From Byssochlamys sp. IMV 00236 (lineage: Eukaryota > Ascomycota > Eurotiomycetes > Eurotiales > Thermoascaceae), in assembly GCA_001931875.2 (NCBI GenBank), contig MSJH02000826.1:186001-250000 (forward strand): a DNA stretch of 64,000 nt, written 5' to 3'. Positions within the stretch are counted from its first letter, which is position 1. Every line of letters begins with the position of its first letter. A program made the translations under genes and the position numbers. Below are positions 35,191 through 46,555 of the stretch, piece after piece. Below the pieces are notes generated by a model. It searched no databases. It saw nothing but the letters and a program-made list of their open reading frames with translations, and had not been told where the DNA came from.

Positions 35191-36213
35191 ATGCCTCCCA
35201 AACGGAAGCGATCAAACGATGCCGACGATGACGAGAGAGATGGCGGCTCGAATAAGCAATACGCCTACCTCAAACCTCGTGTTCGACATATCTCGGAGCG
35301 AACGATTAAGGCAAAATGGACGACGCTACCTGAACCCGTCCAGCAGAAGGTCTTGGATATGTTTAGATCTCTCGAACGGCCGGTCATAGTAAGACAACGT
35401 GATGAGCGCAAACGCATCGAAGCGCAGACAGCGGTTGGCGCGCTGGTTAGAAAGTGAGTTAGGGCACAGGGGATGATTCTTCGAAGATTGGTTTGGCTGA
35501 TCTTCGCGTCATTTTCTTTTAGCTTAGGGAGACGACTCCCACGAATGCCTTTCCCGCCGATAACGAAAGATACCAATTTCGACTATGAGTCCGCCATTGA
35601 TGAACACGTTCGTATTTATGGTTCTTCCTCGGGAATGGCAGAAAACTAATCGCAAGCCATTCAGCGTTCTCTAGAGGCACACTTGGCGACAGTGAACAGC
35701 AGTATTGACTTGCTTCAAGCAGAGATCGATAAAGAGGAAGCATTGCTCGCGAAGGAGACAAAGCAACTGGAAGAAATGGAAAAGAACGCTAAAGCAGCGG
35801 AGTCAGAAAGGAAGAGACAAATGAAGAATGTATGCTTGGCTAGGATTCGAACACTCGCAGTTTAGGAGCTGACTCGTTTTAGGAACATCCTGTTCTTCGA
35901 CAGCTCGACAATATACCCAACAGAAACGATGAAGGACGGTCTAACTTTGTCATCCCTGAGATAAAAGGCCAGGAAGTGGCTCTATGTGATGTATGGCTGC
36001 GCTTTTATCTTTGTACATGACGTGCCGCTAACAGTTTTCCAGCTTCAACCGGATTCCGAAGTCGCGGGTCTCTTAAAGCAATTAAACGGCCACCTTCAGT
36101 CAATGCACAATAATGTCGCTCCCCTTGACGGTTTAAAGGAAGCAATTACCCGATCGCAGGCGGCATTGAATTTGTTGCCCATTCCACCCAATGAGTGTCT
36201 ACGACCGGCGTAA
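35191..36213 (+). CDS. Kinetochore protein CENP-Q (Fta7/Okp1 type, COMA/CCAN complex)
   Basis: Inner-kinetochore CCAN subunit of the CENP-Q family. Five exons: 35191-35453, 35523-35607, 35665-35829, 35883-35990 and 36043-36213, 263 residues, phases closing. The N-terminus is basic (PPKRKRS) and disordered. The core begins WTTLPEPVQQKVLDMF; a coiled coil spans about residues 117-170 (LEAHLATVNSSIDLLQAEI), then a C-terminal helical part with LLKQLNGHLQSMHNN. CENP-Q pairs with CENP-U; the coiled coil is the expected dimer interface. Assignment rests on overall pattern, so slightly less sure than the enzymes. Confidence 0.8.
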
Positions 36214-37180
36214 CCTGGGGATCACAGGCTGTTATTCAATCATCTCTGTCAGTCTAAGCCGCTCAGAGTCAGTCGCGAACAACCGGGAGCTGAATCCCGA
36301 ATGCAGAGGTTGATGGTACTGGAAGATACATCGGCGCCTCACCTACGGTCCCTGGAGAACAGTGTCTCGCAGGAGCATCTCCTGCTCGGGCGGGCGCCAA
36401 GAAACAGGCTATCATGTCTGTCGCAGGACCTCGACTGTTAGTTAGCTTAGGCACACAAACCGTTGGGGTTCCTGATTACGATCGTATCTACATCGGACGG
36501 CTCATGTGCCGCCTGGCCGAAGCAACTAGGGCGTGGTACCACGCGCACGCCTTTTTAGATGTGCTGCTTGTGCGAGTGACCAGGAGCATTTTTAAAAGCA
36601 GTTTGCAGAGATAGCCAGGTTTAGTTAAAACCTTCAATAATATAATATCCCTTGACGATGAACACATGCCAAGAAATAGCGTGGTTCGTACGCGATATGC
36701 CACTAGCGCAACAATTGTAGGGAAGATGTCATCATAACCAGTCTTCTTGCGCCAGGATCTCCGGGAGCAGAGATGTGCCATTTCGACTCGCGCGGAGCCG
36801 AGGTCTATTGGTATAGCGGAGTGCGGAGAACAAGAGCAAAGACTCCAAAGAGATCGGATAGCGGGGCGAGAAAGTTCTCTCTCCATCCAATCCAACCCTA
36901 ATGCGGAGGCGAAATCGGGAAAATACGTGCGCGCTTAAGGTCCCGCTCCTCCGCGCGGGACTCCATCTCAGTCGCTTGCCCTCAGCCCAGGTACAGTGCA
37001 TCTTTCTATCTTGCTCCGCATTGTCTGTTTCCCGGTATCTGCTACAGTCGTATCTGACGTTCCTATCTGCAGTGGGCCATCCAACTGCCAACGCTGTGGA
37101 ACGGGAAACGCGCGATAGCCACTGCTTGGTTTGCGCGCAACGGGCCTGTCTTGACTCTACATTCCAACCCCGAGCGGTCC
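36214..37180. other. Intergenic region upstream of acuK
   Basis: Contains the CENP-Q 3' region and the acuK promoter/leader. A palindromic GTGGTACCAC stretch lies near 36533-36542. Small open frames show no motif. No gene seen. Confidence 0.45.
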
Positions 37181-39234
37181 ATGGCGGAAGCAAGCTCATC
37201 GCAGGCGGGACCCCCCGCCGGAGGAGAAACGAAACATAATGGAACAACGGAGAGTACAAAATCCAAGACAGCAGATGGTGATACGTTCTCTAAAGAAACT
37301 CGCGCAAATGGGAATACCAAGACGTCGCCCGCCGGGAAGGCAGACGGAACAGCTGCACCCACGCACGCGAGCCCGAAGAAGCGTCGCAAGGTCAATCATG
37401 GTACGGAGAATTGGTCGCCAATCTTTAAGCTTCCTCTCGAATAGTTTTGGCTAACTGAACTTCTTTCGTAGCTTGCGTTTACTGTCGGCGATCGGTAAGC
37501 AACGAGATGCTCCTTGCTTGATGCTACCTTTCTTTGCATGCGGTCCTCCTGCATAATGCGAATCTGCATCTTGGCGACATAAAGCCCTTGGAGGATGATA
37601 GGCTGACCGTAGATACTTGGTAATGTCGGACAGCATATGACCTGCGACTCGGTACGACCCCCTTTTGATGCGAACCTGCATTGTGGCCGAGACTTTGCCG
37701 CTGCAAGCTTGGAAACAATATGAGTTGGCTGATCCGATCCATAAATAGGAGCGACCATGTACGCGATGTATAACACGCAATATCGGCCACCTTTGCCACG
37801 ATGAGCCCCGAGAGCCGTCGAAGCGGGCACGGAGTGAACACGAATTGTCCGCAGCAGATGAGGAAGGCTCGTCAAAGAACGAATTTTCCAGCAGCCAAGG
37901 CATGCCCAGCAATCTCGACGTACAAGATGCGACCGCTCAACCGCTACTTCCAGATATGCAACCACATGGTCTGCCTCCTTCGACTGTGAATCCCTCACAA
38001 TCGATCCAACCGGGAAACATTTCAAACAGCTCAGGTCAGCGCCCAATCACGCGCCGTGCACATCGGCCTATTTTTATACATTTCAATGTAACATATATGC
38101 TAACGAGGCTTCAGTGCTTGGGTATAATGATTGGCCGGTCCAAAGACAGAGCCAGTTCCAGGACATGCACACATTTCATCCTTCATACATGTTCAATGCG
38201 CCAGAATTTACCAACGAATATAACCTGCTTAGTGATTTTTTGAGTCACAGTTTACTTGATGATGGTGCTATGTATCAGGGCGATGATCTCCAGGGCCTAT
38301 ATTCCGACCCTTCACTGCTCAATTCGATGTCTCTGGCAGGGAACAATTCTGGGTTTCTCCAGCCTCCGCAGCTGGGAGCCGCACAAAGCCAAAATGCGGG
38401 GAATGGGATCCAACGTCCAAGCTCCACTGTCGGTAACGACAAAGCTAGGGAAACCTATTACATGACTGCGGCTGATCCCTCCGGAACTGACCCTCCAGAA
38501 GAAAGGATGAACAAGCTACTGAAGGCGAAATATGACGCTGGAATGTTGAAGCCATTCAACTATGTCAAGGGTTATGCCAGGCTAAACCAGTACATGGAAC
38601 AACACATGCAACCTGCATCACGGCAGAAGATTCTTCGCCAACTGGATAAATTCAGGCCCAAATTCCGCGAACGGATGCAGAGCTTGACCGATATCGAGCT
38701 TGTGCTGGTGGAAATGTGGTTCGAACGAAGCCTCATGGAATACGATCGAGTTTTTGCCAGTATGGCAATCCCCGCTTGCTGCTGGAGACGAACCGGCGAA
38801 ATCTTCCGTGGAAACAAGGAAATGGCCCAGCTTATCGACGTTCCTATTGAGAATCTAAGAGATGTGGGATCCCTTTATATTTGAGACGCATCTTTCGTAG
38901 CGATTTACTGACGAATTCCAATCTGTAGGGCAAGTTGGCGATCCATGAAATCATTGTCGAGGACCAGTTAGTAAGCTACTGGGAGAAATTCGGCGCCATC
39001 GCTTTCGACAACACCCAGAAAGCGATGCTCACGAGCTGCACGCTGAAGAATCCCGACGCCACCAATCCCTCCCAAGGGATCCCGTGTTGCTTCTCGTTTA
39101 CCATCCGTCGCGACACACATAATATGTTAGTATAGCACTCATCCATCACATCTCGCGTACAATGCTGACCGCTATTCCCTAGCCCATCACTCATTGTCGG
39201 TAACTTCTTACCGATGCAGCGAAGTAGACGATGA
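37181..39234 (+). CDS. acuK: Zn2Cys6 transcription activator of gluconeogenesis, AcuK/ERT1 family
   Basis: Activates gluconeogenic genes (PEP carboxykinase, fructose-1,6-bisphosphatase) with its partner AcuM, and in some moulds iron and respiration genes. Seven exons: 37181-37400, 37472-37494, 37634-37651, 37749-38034, 38115-38863, 38929-39125 and 39183-39234, 508 residues. The zinc cluster has Cys at residues 75, 78, 85, 91, 94 and 103 (CX2CX6CX5CX2CX8C) and is spread over exons 2-4; exon 3 is only 18 bases (HMTCDS). The tail of the cluster, NIGHLCHDEPREP, is the AcuK/ERT1 signature. Downstream NEYNLLSDFLSHSLLDDG and the C-terminal PSLIVGNFLPMQ block, part of the family's PAS-like region, are conserved. 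Confidence 0.92.
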
Positions 39235-39931
39235 TCCTTCTCGAGAAAAAGAAATATACCCAAAACGCTTTATGCATAATTGGCGCGTAAGGTCATTGTG
39301 GGATGTCGATATGGGTTATCTTCCACTTACTAGGCGTTTGATGCATCTTTCCTTATCAGCATGATTCTGCTGTGTTGATTCTGGGACTAACAATCCTCTT
39401 CCAAGGTTCCCGAAATCATGTGTGCTTTCTACTTATATATACCCCTTCGAATAGTGCATATTTGCACTTGTTGCCAAGTTACAGTTGGGCTTGAGCCGGC
39501 TCTCTTTGGGCATTCTGTATAGCATGTGTTCTGTTCTTTCTCTCTGTAGATATTTGATACGTACCAAGAGGCTGCATGCGTCATTGTCGATAAAACCAAT
39601 TTCTGCTTCTAGCCTACAAGGAATCAATTGAGTCAGAGCTGTTGGAAATTTCACAACATCAAAGTGTCATCAAAGTCAATAAGGATCTCGTTTATTCCTC
39701 AGGAAAACCAAGATAGTTGTACGGCACAGCGGATGAAAAATTGAAGTGGGCTTGTACAGAAGTCAGGTGAGCTTTTCGACCCCGTCGTACATCCCGCTCT
39801 GACTCGATCGTCGTCACAGAGGTATCTTCACGCCTCGTCTTAATAATGCTTCGCATCACTGCTATCCTGTCAGGAATTATAGCATATTCAAAACGGATAC
39901 TTGAGCTGAAAGAACCTCTAGAGAATTGGCC
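39235..39931. other. Intergenic region
   Basis: Between acuK and Spo22. No open frame with support and no clear repeats. Confidence 0.45.
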
Positions 39932-42900
39932 ATGACCCGGACAACGCAGGACAGCCAAACGGAGCTGGCATCTAACATCACCAGTAGGCACCTCGTCCAT
40001 ATTAGAATACCCTCACTTCTAAGCCTATATACCTTACTAATGCTGCTGACTTTCTCAATACAGCTTTTACCGTCAATTTAAAGACCAGGGTTCTCGAGAC
40101 GGCTTCTTGTACCACTTTCTCGCTCGATGGTGAGAGTGTCAAGACATTAGACAGATATATTGATCTGCTTCCTCTGGAATCCTCACATGTACCTGCATCA
40201 TCTTGTCATGGGCTCGATTCAGCAGGTACTGAACTATGGAATGCGTACTCTCGTTTGATGAGCATAGGTGATGGTGAATGGGGACAAGAAACGTTGGGGC
40301 TGTTAACGAGAGGTCTGTTAAGTCAAAGGCATATATCTATGCAGCTTGGTTGTGACTGACATCCTGTGTCTTTTTTAGTGAAAGTCCTTGCATTCTTGAT
40401 GCTTGTGAGTGCGGCCAACAATAGGGCGAAGGAGGGAGTTATTTCACTTTCAATCGAAGAGGGTGACAAGGCACCCATAGGGGTGAGAAGTATAGAGCTT
40501 CTCGAAGTAGCTCTGAAGACAGCTAGACTTTGTCTGGGTACACCCGCGATTCTGTACCTCGTAGAGTGGCTTTATCTGTTGGATATTGGCTAATTTGAAA
40601 GCAGAGACAATGCAGCTACCTCTAAGCTTAAGGGTCCTCGAAATAGGTGCAGCACATGTGGAAGAAATTCAGACGTCTCATGCCAATCCTGACTGCGAAG
40701 AGGGGGAACATTTGGTTCAGGAATACTACGTGCTTCGAATTATGCTGGTATCAAATTGCTTCATGATTCTGGAAGACGCATGGGGAGACTGACTGGTGCT
40801 CAGTACTGGCGTCAAAACAGACTCGATCTGACCCAACATATGTTCTCTAAGCTGCAAGGATACCGGGAAATGCACAATCTTGAAACGGTTACAAATCTTG
40901 CAGATGTATGTTACAAAATCGGAAAGCAGCTTCTATTGGATAATAACCCACGCCCTGCCATCGTATGGCTGGAACGAGCGTTGGGGTTCACTGGTGATGA
41001 GAAAAAGGGCGATCCAAATGAAATGCGGCCAGTGATACAAAATGCCCTGGGTATTTATTGTCTTCTATCCCATGGGAATGCTTAATTCTGAATAGGCTCC
41101 AGTGCACGCATACCTTGAGATCAACACAAAAGAATCCCGGATGCGTATCAAAGAGCTTTTGACTTCACTTGATGAGGTACGAGGGTAGCTATACTGAATT
41201 GGGCCCATTTCTGATATTTTCAGGAGCATGGTGATGCAATTTCGACTATGTTACTCAAACTTGAAGTGATTAGGAGGGATGCATCGGAATTTGACTCTAA
41301 TGTGTATTACAATGGTAAGCAGGCTCTTTCCCCTCGACAAAAATATCGCTGATACAGATTTCTTATAGCGCTGATGAAAACGATCCATATACTGCGGCTT
41401 ACCGACAGGAATCTTGAAATGTAAACCGAAGTGCTTGCCTCGACCTCCATCATAATTGCTAATCCAAGCAAAGTATTCTATATTATATCTACAGACTCAG
41501 GAACTCGAGGTAATCTTATAGCCTGCTATTCTCTACAAGTCAACTACTCACAAAGCGGCCAGCATAGAGCTATCTGTGGAAGCATTCCTTCAACTGCTCT
41601 TACAGAAGATTATTCCTACTAAGAGCGCTCCTTGGATAGGCTCGGTGTTCTCGAGCCTGCTCTTTTCAATTGCTACAGCTCCGCTACCTCTGCCGAGCGG
41701 TTTAGAAATTCTCGTTGATGCAGTGACAAATCTCAGCCAGGGTTGGGGAGAATCCCTAAGTGAAACGTATTCCCAAACGTGCTTGATTGTCAGATAGAAT
41801 CCTTCTGCGCTCAGTTTCACGGAAATACTAATTCACGCACTAGCTGATTTGGAAAAAGATTGATTTCGCCTGTTCCCAAGGGAAGTTTGAGGAGGCTGAG
41901 AAATGGTGCCAGTTTTCCCAGCACGCGGTTTTCGAACAATGTAAGGAGGAAAATAAGGCAAAGATTAAGAGGTATCACGAGAATATAATCCCCTCTTTGC
42001 AGTCAGCTAATGCTTTATTAGGAAGCTAATATATTGTGCTCTTCAAAACTCGAACGTCGCGCTAGCTCGTCAGACAATTGATGAGCTAAATGAGGAGGAC
42101 AAGTCGAATCCTCTAGCACTTTATTTGATGTACGAAGTATCTCTGAAAGAGAATGATACTCAATTTGGTAAGATAGTATTTCAATGAAGAGTATAAACTA
42201 TCGTCTAACCGGTGAAAGCCGTCTCTTGTCTAAAAGCTCTATGTGAGGTGGAATCCGGTCAAGCCTACATCATACCCTGTATCACAGAAGCACAGCGATG
42301 TGGGAGTAAACAGCAAATTGCTGTTTCTCTCAGCCAGCTTCTCGATACATTGCATCGTAATGGAATAGAGACAATGCATTTTCCAGCTCTATTGCGGTAA
42401 GCTAGTTCTGTTTTGGTATACAGTTTATTCTGCTGACTTTCGCAGCTGCACGACGCAACTGCTTGTGTCTATCCTGGAAGATGGAGCACACAAACACGAA
42501 GTCGTTGAAAGTTATTGTCAGGTTCTAGAAAAAGGTCCATATTAAGATCTCTACCATTAAAACATTATACTAATGAGGTACAGTGGCGACGCAGGCGACG
42601 GACGAACACTACTCATCCAAGGCAAAAACCTTCCCCGTGACCGAGCTTGAGTGGTTTTCACGAAATAGCTACAATTTGGCTCTCTTCTTGAGAGATCCCT
42701 GGGCGTTAGGTTATAGCCTGAGACTACTAAACGTCTACGTGAAGGTTTATTTTCTCCCGCAGCTGAGTACAATGGCCATTCCTTTAACTGCAAGCGTAGC
42801 TTGTCGACTTATATCCCGATGACATTGGTTCGACAGCGCGAATACATGTACGGCTCATGCTATGTGAATTCCTAATTACCGTGATCATGATTGTCAAGGC

Positions 42901-43796
42901 AAGAGAGCAGACAGATGCTTCTATCAAGGTGGTTTTGGCATTGCGTTGTTTGTCTGAATATCTAACTTTATACAGGAAGAGCAATATCTCGACATTCGAA
43001 TCCATGTTCAGAGATTTCGTAACAGCATTCAATCACAACTGGACCGAAAAGATGCGCCTGACCACGAAGAGTGGCTACAACGATACAGAACAATGCTCTC
43101 ATTCGATTTTGAGGCGGTCATATATATGAATCAATTGGAGAGTCTCCGCACTCTGATCGATGAGGCAGGTACGGTGGCGGATGGTCGCCTCTATACGATC
43201 TTTGCGGATGCTATATTGTGCTCTCACATTCCGATAGAAATTAAGTCACAAGTCTTTGAGGTAGGAGCATCCTCATATGGTCCCCAAGATCCAGGAACTC
43301 CAGTCTCTGGGTCAAGAAAAAGGAGCATTGAATTAACAGATACCAGCAAATGATCCACACCATCACCACATTGCGCTCACCATACCTAAATACTGCATTC
43401 TATCAGAAGCTTCCCCGCTATATCCACTGCTTATTCGAACTTGCACTTCCACCTACCAAAGCAACGGAGCTAGAACCAGCTTCCTCTTTGATCTCCCCCA
43501 CTCTGGAATCATCTCCTAGTTCCAGCAACACCTTAGCCGAATCGGTTCTCGATAGAGCATACATTATGGCGCGCGATATTCGACACTCTCACAGGCAGGG
43601 CATGTCGTACCCTGATGACGAATTAGAGTGGCTCGCTACGATGGCGTTCAATAGAGCTGTAGATTTGTATCTCGCTTCCGCAGATGAAGATTCGCGCCGC
43701 TGGGGACGGAAAGCGATCGAGTTAGCCCAGTTGGTGCAGTATGATGGAGGCTGCTTGTCGAGGTTACTTAAAGATAGGTTCGATAAATTGTGGTGA
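39932..43796 (+). CDS. spo22: Meiosis protein Spo22/Zip4-like (TPR)
   Basis: TPR-rich meiotic protein; Zip4/Spo22 promotes crossovers and synapsis in yeast. I rebuilt 17 exons, 953 residues: 39932-39983, 40064-40312, 40379-40537, 40602-40747, 40804-41050, 41103-41176, 41224-41314, 41369-41420, 41563-41788, 41844-41971, 42022-42167, 42219-42396, 42446-42534, 42584-42744, 42800-42928, 42976-43260 and 43347-43796. Every junction keeps frame. Family motifs: YWRQNRLDLTQHMFSKLQG, ADVCYKIGKQLLLDNNP, AIVWLERALG, FEEAEKWCQFSQHAVF and TELEWFSRNSYNLAL. The intron 41421-41562 is least certain: unspliced sequence there has stops in all frames. Donors at 41789 (GTCAGA) and 42745 (GTTTAT) are unusual. The whole looks intact rather than decayed. 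Confidence 0.82.
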
Positions 43797-44585
43797 GGGA
43801 GAATCCATGGTTACCGGGGATCGGGGTATAAGACCAGACTTTATATTCTTTGCTGCTGCGAGCTTTGGCATTCTCAAGGCCGGGTATCAAGTATTATGTA
43901 CAATACTTTCTTTCTTATGTTAAGAAATTGGTGTATCTCCAGTAATCAAGTTATGCGGTTAGTCAGAAAGCTTCATTACTGCTAGTTTATATAGGCTAAG
44001 GCTATTCAATAGTTTTATTAAGGGGTTATCTCTCTAACTGCAGAATATATAAACCTATTGAGAAACTATTGTTGATTGTAAGGACGGCTTATTGTATTCA
44101 CAAGATTAGGGTTTAGTTGGATTGCAGCCTAGTTAATTGTGATTTGCCGATATTAACTCCGTCATGCATATCTCACTCTGTATTAAGAAATAGCCTATAA
44201 GGTATGAAAAAGCCTGACACTGCATAGATCAAGGCCTCGAGTGTGACCCTCAACAAAGTCTTTCGTTCGATAGGTCTCAGTGTTCTCTTATATCTGAGCT
44301 GACCTCACTTTTGCCTCAGATTAAAGCCTCAACTGTGACCTTCAAAAAATCCCTATTCGATAGATCTCACTCAGTGTCTTCTCCTCCTATTTCACTTAAC
44401 TCTCTTCCTCACTGCTGCCTCACTGTTCTTGTCGTACTGGAGCACACACCTTTTAACTATCTACCTGTCTTATCTATTATCGGCTTTCTGCCACTCGACC
44501 AATAATGAGAACTCCTAGTTGGCGAGACTCTACCTGGACCTCAAACATCTATTACTTTTTGCATTTTGCTCCTCAAATAACCACC
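43797..44585. other. AT-rich intergenic region with degenerate direct repeats
   Basis: AT-rich 3' region of Spo22 (43920-44200) followed by a diverged direct repeat (listed separately) and a pyrimidine-rich leader before the orphan gene. An in-frame ATG at 44505 would extend that gene by 27 codons. Confidence 0.5.
44231..44382. repeat. Two diverged ~60-bp direct repeats
   Basis: Copy 1 at about 44231-44289 and copy 2 at about 44323-44382. They share AAGCCTC...TGTGACC, then TTCGATAG(G/A)TCTCA and CAGTGT, in the same order. Start-to-start spacing is about 92 bp. Divergence is about 30% by eye. Confidence 0.6.
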
Positions 44586-45622
44586 ATGGCTCGTGGCAAC
44601 CAAAGCGGTCATCACGACCAAGGCCAATCTACTGTGAGCTCTGAACACTCTGGACACTCTGACGCGCCCAGACGCGTCTCTCAGGGTCAAGGCATGTCTA
44701 CCGCGAGTTCTCTTACGGCTCAACAGTTATTCAATCACATCAAGAAAGAGATTCTTCACACTGTCGGTCCAGGCTATCTACAATATGAATCTATCCTCCC
44801 CCACATCGGCTACCAAGTCGCTAGAAGCCTTTCCTCTGATGGTGACATTGAACGGGAATCCACTACAATATCATACAACCCAACCACTTCCATTCTGTGT
44901 GTTACTATGCCGACAATCTTTCAGGGATCCGTGCTCAGTTGGGCTCACAATCAGATGCTTACAATGTGTCTGAACGGCCTTTTTAACTTAAAGGAAAATC
45001 AGGACTTGATTCTTGGTGGAAATAGTTGTAAGTCCCTATGAGATCCCATATTCATATATATAATAGACTAAGTACCATCAAGATCAACAGGTTTCGACAG
45101 CTTCCCACACCCTTGGCAGTATATTTACAAGGAGCCGGCTCTCTACATTAAACAGTTCTGGGCTGCGTTCCCGACAATCGTTTTTGAGGCTGGATATTCG
45201 GAATCATATGAGAAACTTGTTTCTGATAAGGATCTGTGGTTTATTGGCGCTCCTCAAGTCAATGTTGTGGTCCTAATTAAATGGTCAAAAGTCGCCAACA
45301 ACCGTATCAGAGGTTTCATTGAGCTATGGCGTAGAGATCCTCCAGGTACCCAGAGAATTGTAAGTATTCTATTGCTCTAAGGATTATTTCTTCTTTCTTA
45401 TGAATCTGAACGCCTACTTACCAGATATATTCACAGCAAATCTTTCCGACTCCTGCTCCAGGAACTCAATCACAATCCCTTACGTTTTTCAGGCAAGACT
45501 TTTATGCGGGAGGTATAGTGCCTGCGGGGAGGCAACCTCTTGAGCCATGTCCATGGGATATAGATGATCTCCGGAGATACGCCAATGAGGCAATTAGAGC
45601 CGAGGGGCTTGTGCCCGAGTAA
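44586..45622 (+). CDS. Orphan fungal protein, possible PD-(D/E)XK / Uma2-like fold
   Basis: Three exons, 44586-45027, 45091-45359 and 45425-45622, 302 residues; the start at 44586 sits in a strong CCACCATGG context. The N-terminal 45 residues are Ser/Gln/His-rich and disordered. The central part has a segment IVFEAGYSESYEKL, then LWFIGAPQVNVVVLIKW and GFIELWRRD. A Glu-containing strand followed by a hydrophobic strand with an internal Lys (VVLIKW) resembles the core of restriction-like nuclease folds and of Uma2-type proteins, but catalytic residues cannot be assigned with confidence. Similar sequences are scattered as hypothetical proteins in moulds, from memory. It is flanked by repeat-bearing AT-rich DNA and shares no function with its neighbours. 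Expression is not shown. Confidence 0.6.
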
Positions 45623-46555
45623 GGAAATCACAGAAAGCACGGATAGTTGGTACTGAAAATGGTCATATGGCTGGTCCTTCGTGCGTTTTATCAAGTCTTG
45701 TCACTCAATAATAGTGGTTACCTAGTTAGCAAGAAGGTAATGTAATTTACTCCATAGTTAACATACAGTACATTTGGTAATCAGAATAAAGCACCGGAAT
45801 TCTCAATATCGCTAATACATTCTAGAAATAAAAGGCTTTCGATTGACTACTCAAGGCTACTAAGCTCTGGTTGCAACGAATGCCTCATACAGAAATGGCG
45901 GATCGGACATGGAACGAACGGATATCGTTTTAGCGTAATTTGAATCAGACGCTATACTCAGTTCGTTATAGAAATGATTTTCAGTATTCTCAAGATCGGA
46001 TATTATCACGGCACTTCCTCTCAGCATAGTAAGAAATGCGGGTATCTTCAAATAAAGTTATGCGTCCAGTCAGAAGGCAAGAGGCATCGCAAAAGGAAAG
46101 GAAACTCGAATAAAACGATCAGTGAGCGAGGGACGCGAGGAAAGACTGACCCATAAAGAAGGGCTAAGGGTTAGATAAGGTTCAGAAACACACCGGAAGT
46201 AAAGATCGCAAAAGAAGCAAAGAACAGAGAGACGAATGTCGAGGTGGTCAGAGCCTGATGGCTACTAGAATTGATAAATGAGGTGCCATGCATATTCAGG
46301 CCCCTGATCAGCCCAAGGCATTCCAAGTGGAAAACAAGATCGCTAACGAATATTCCTCCCCGCCCGCATGGTTGTGGTAGAAGAAAGCAGGCTGCAAATG
46401 GGCATGCATAGCTTCAAGAGTATGCTAAACCCGAAATCTGGAGACCGTGAGGGCACGTAACTTGTCTTCTATCAAAAATAATATTAAACCAATAAAGACA
46501 AATGTCTTCGTAAAAAAAAAAGACAACAACAACATAGCCAAACAAACAAAACGAC
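45623..46555. other. Intergenic region
   Basis: 3' regions of the orphan gene and of the WD40 gene (convergent). A poly-A/AAC-rich stretch lies at 46510-46550. No gene seen. Confidence 0.45.

Noticed and set aside
35830..35882. GGATTCGAAC word resembling a tRNA T-arm on the minus strand
   Set aside because: It lies in a CENP-Q intron and no acceptor stem, anticodon arm or D-arm can be built around it.
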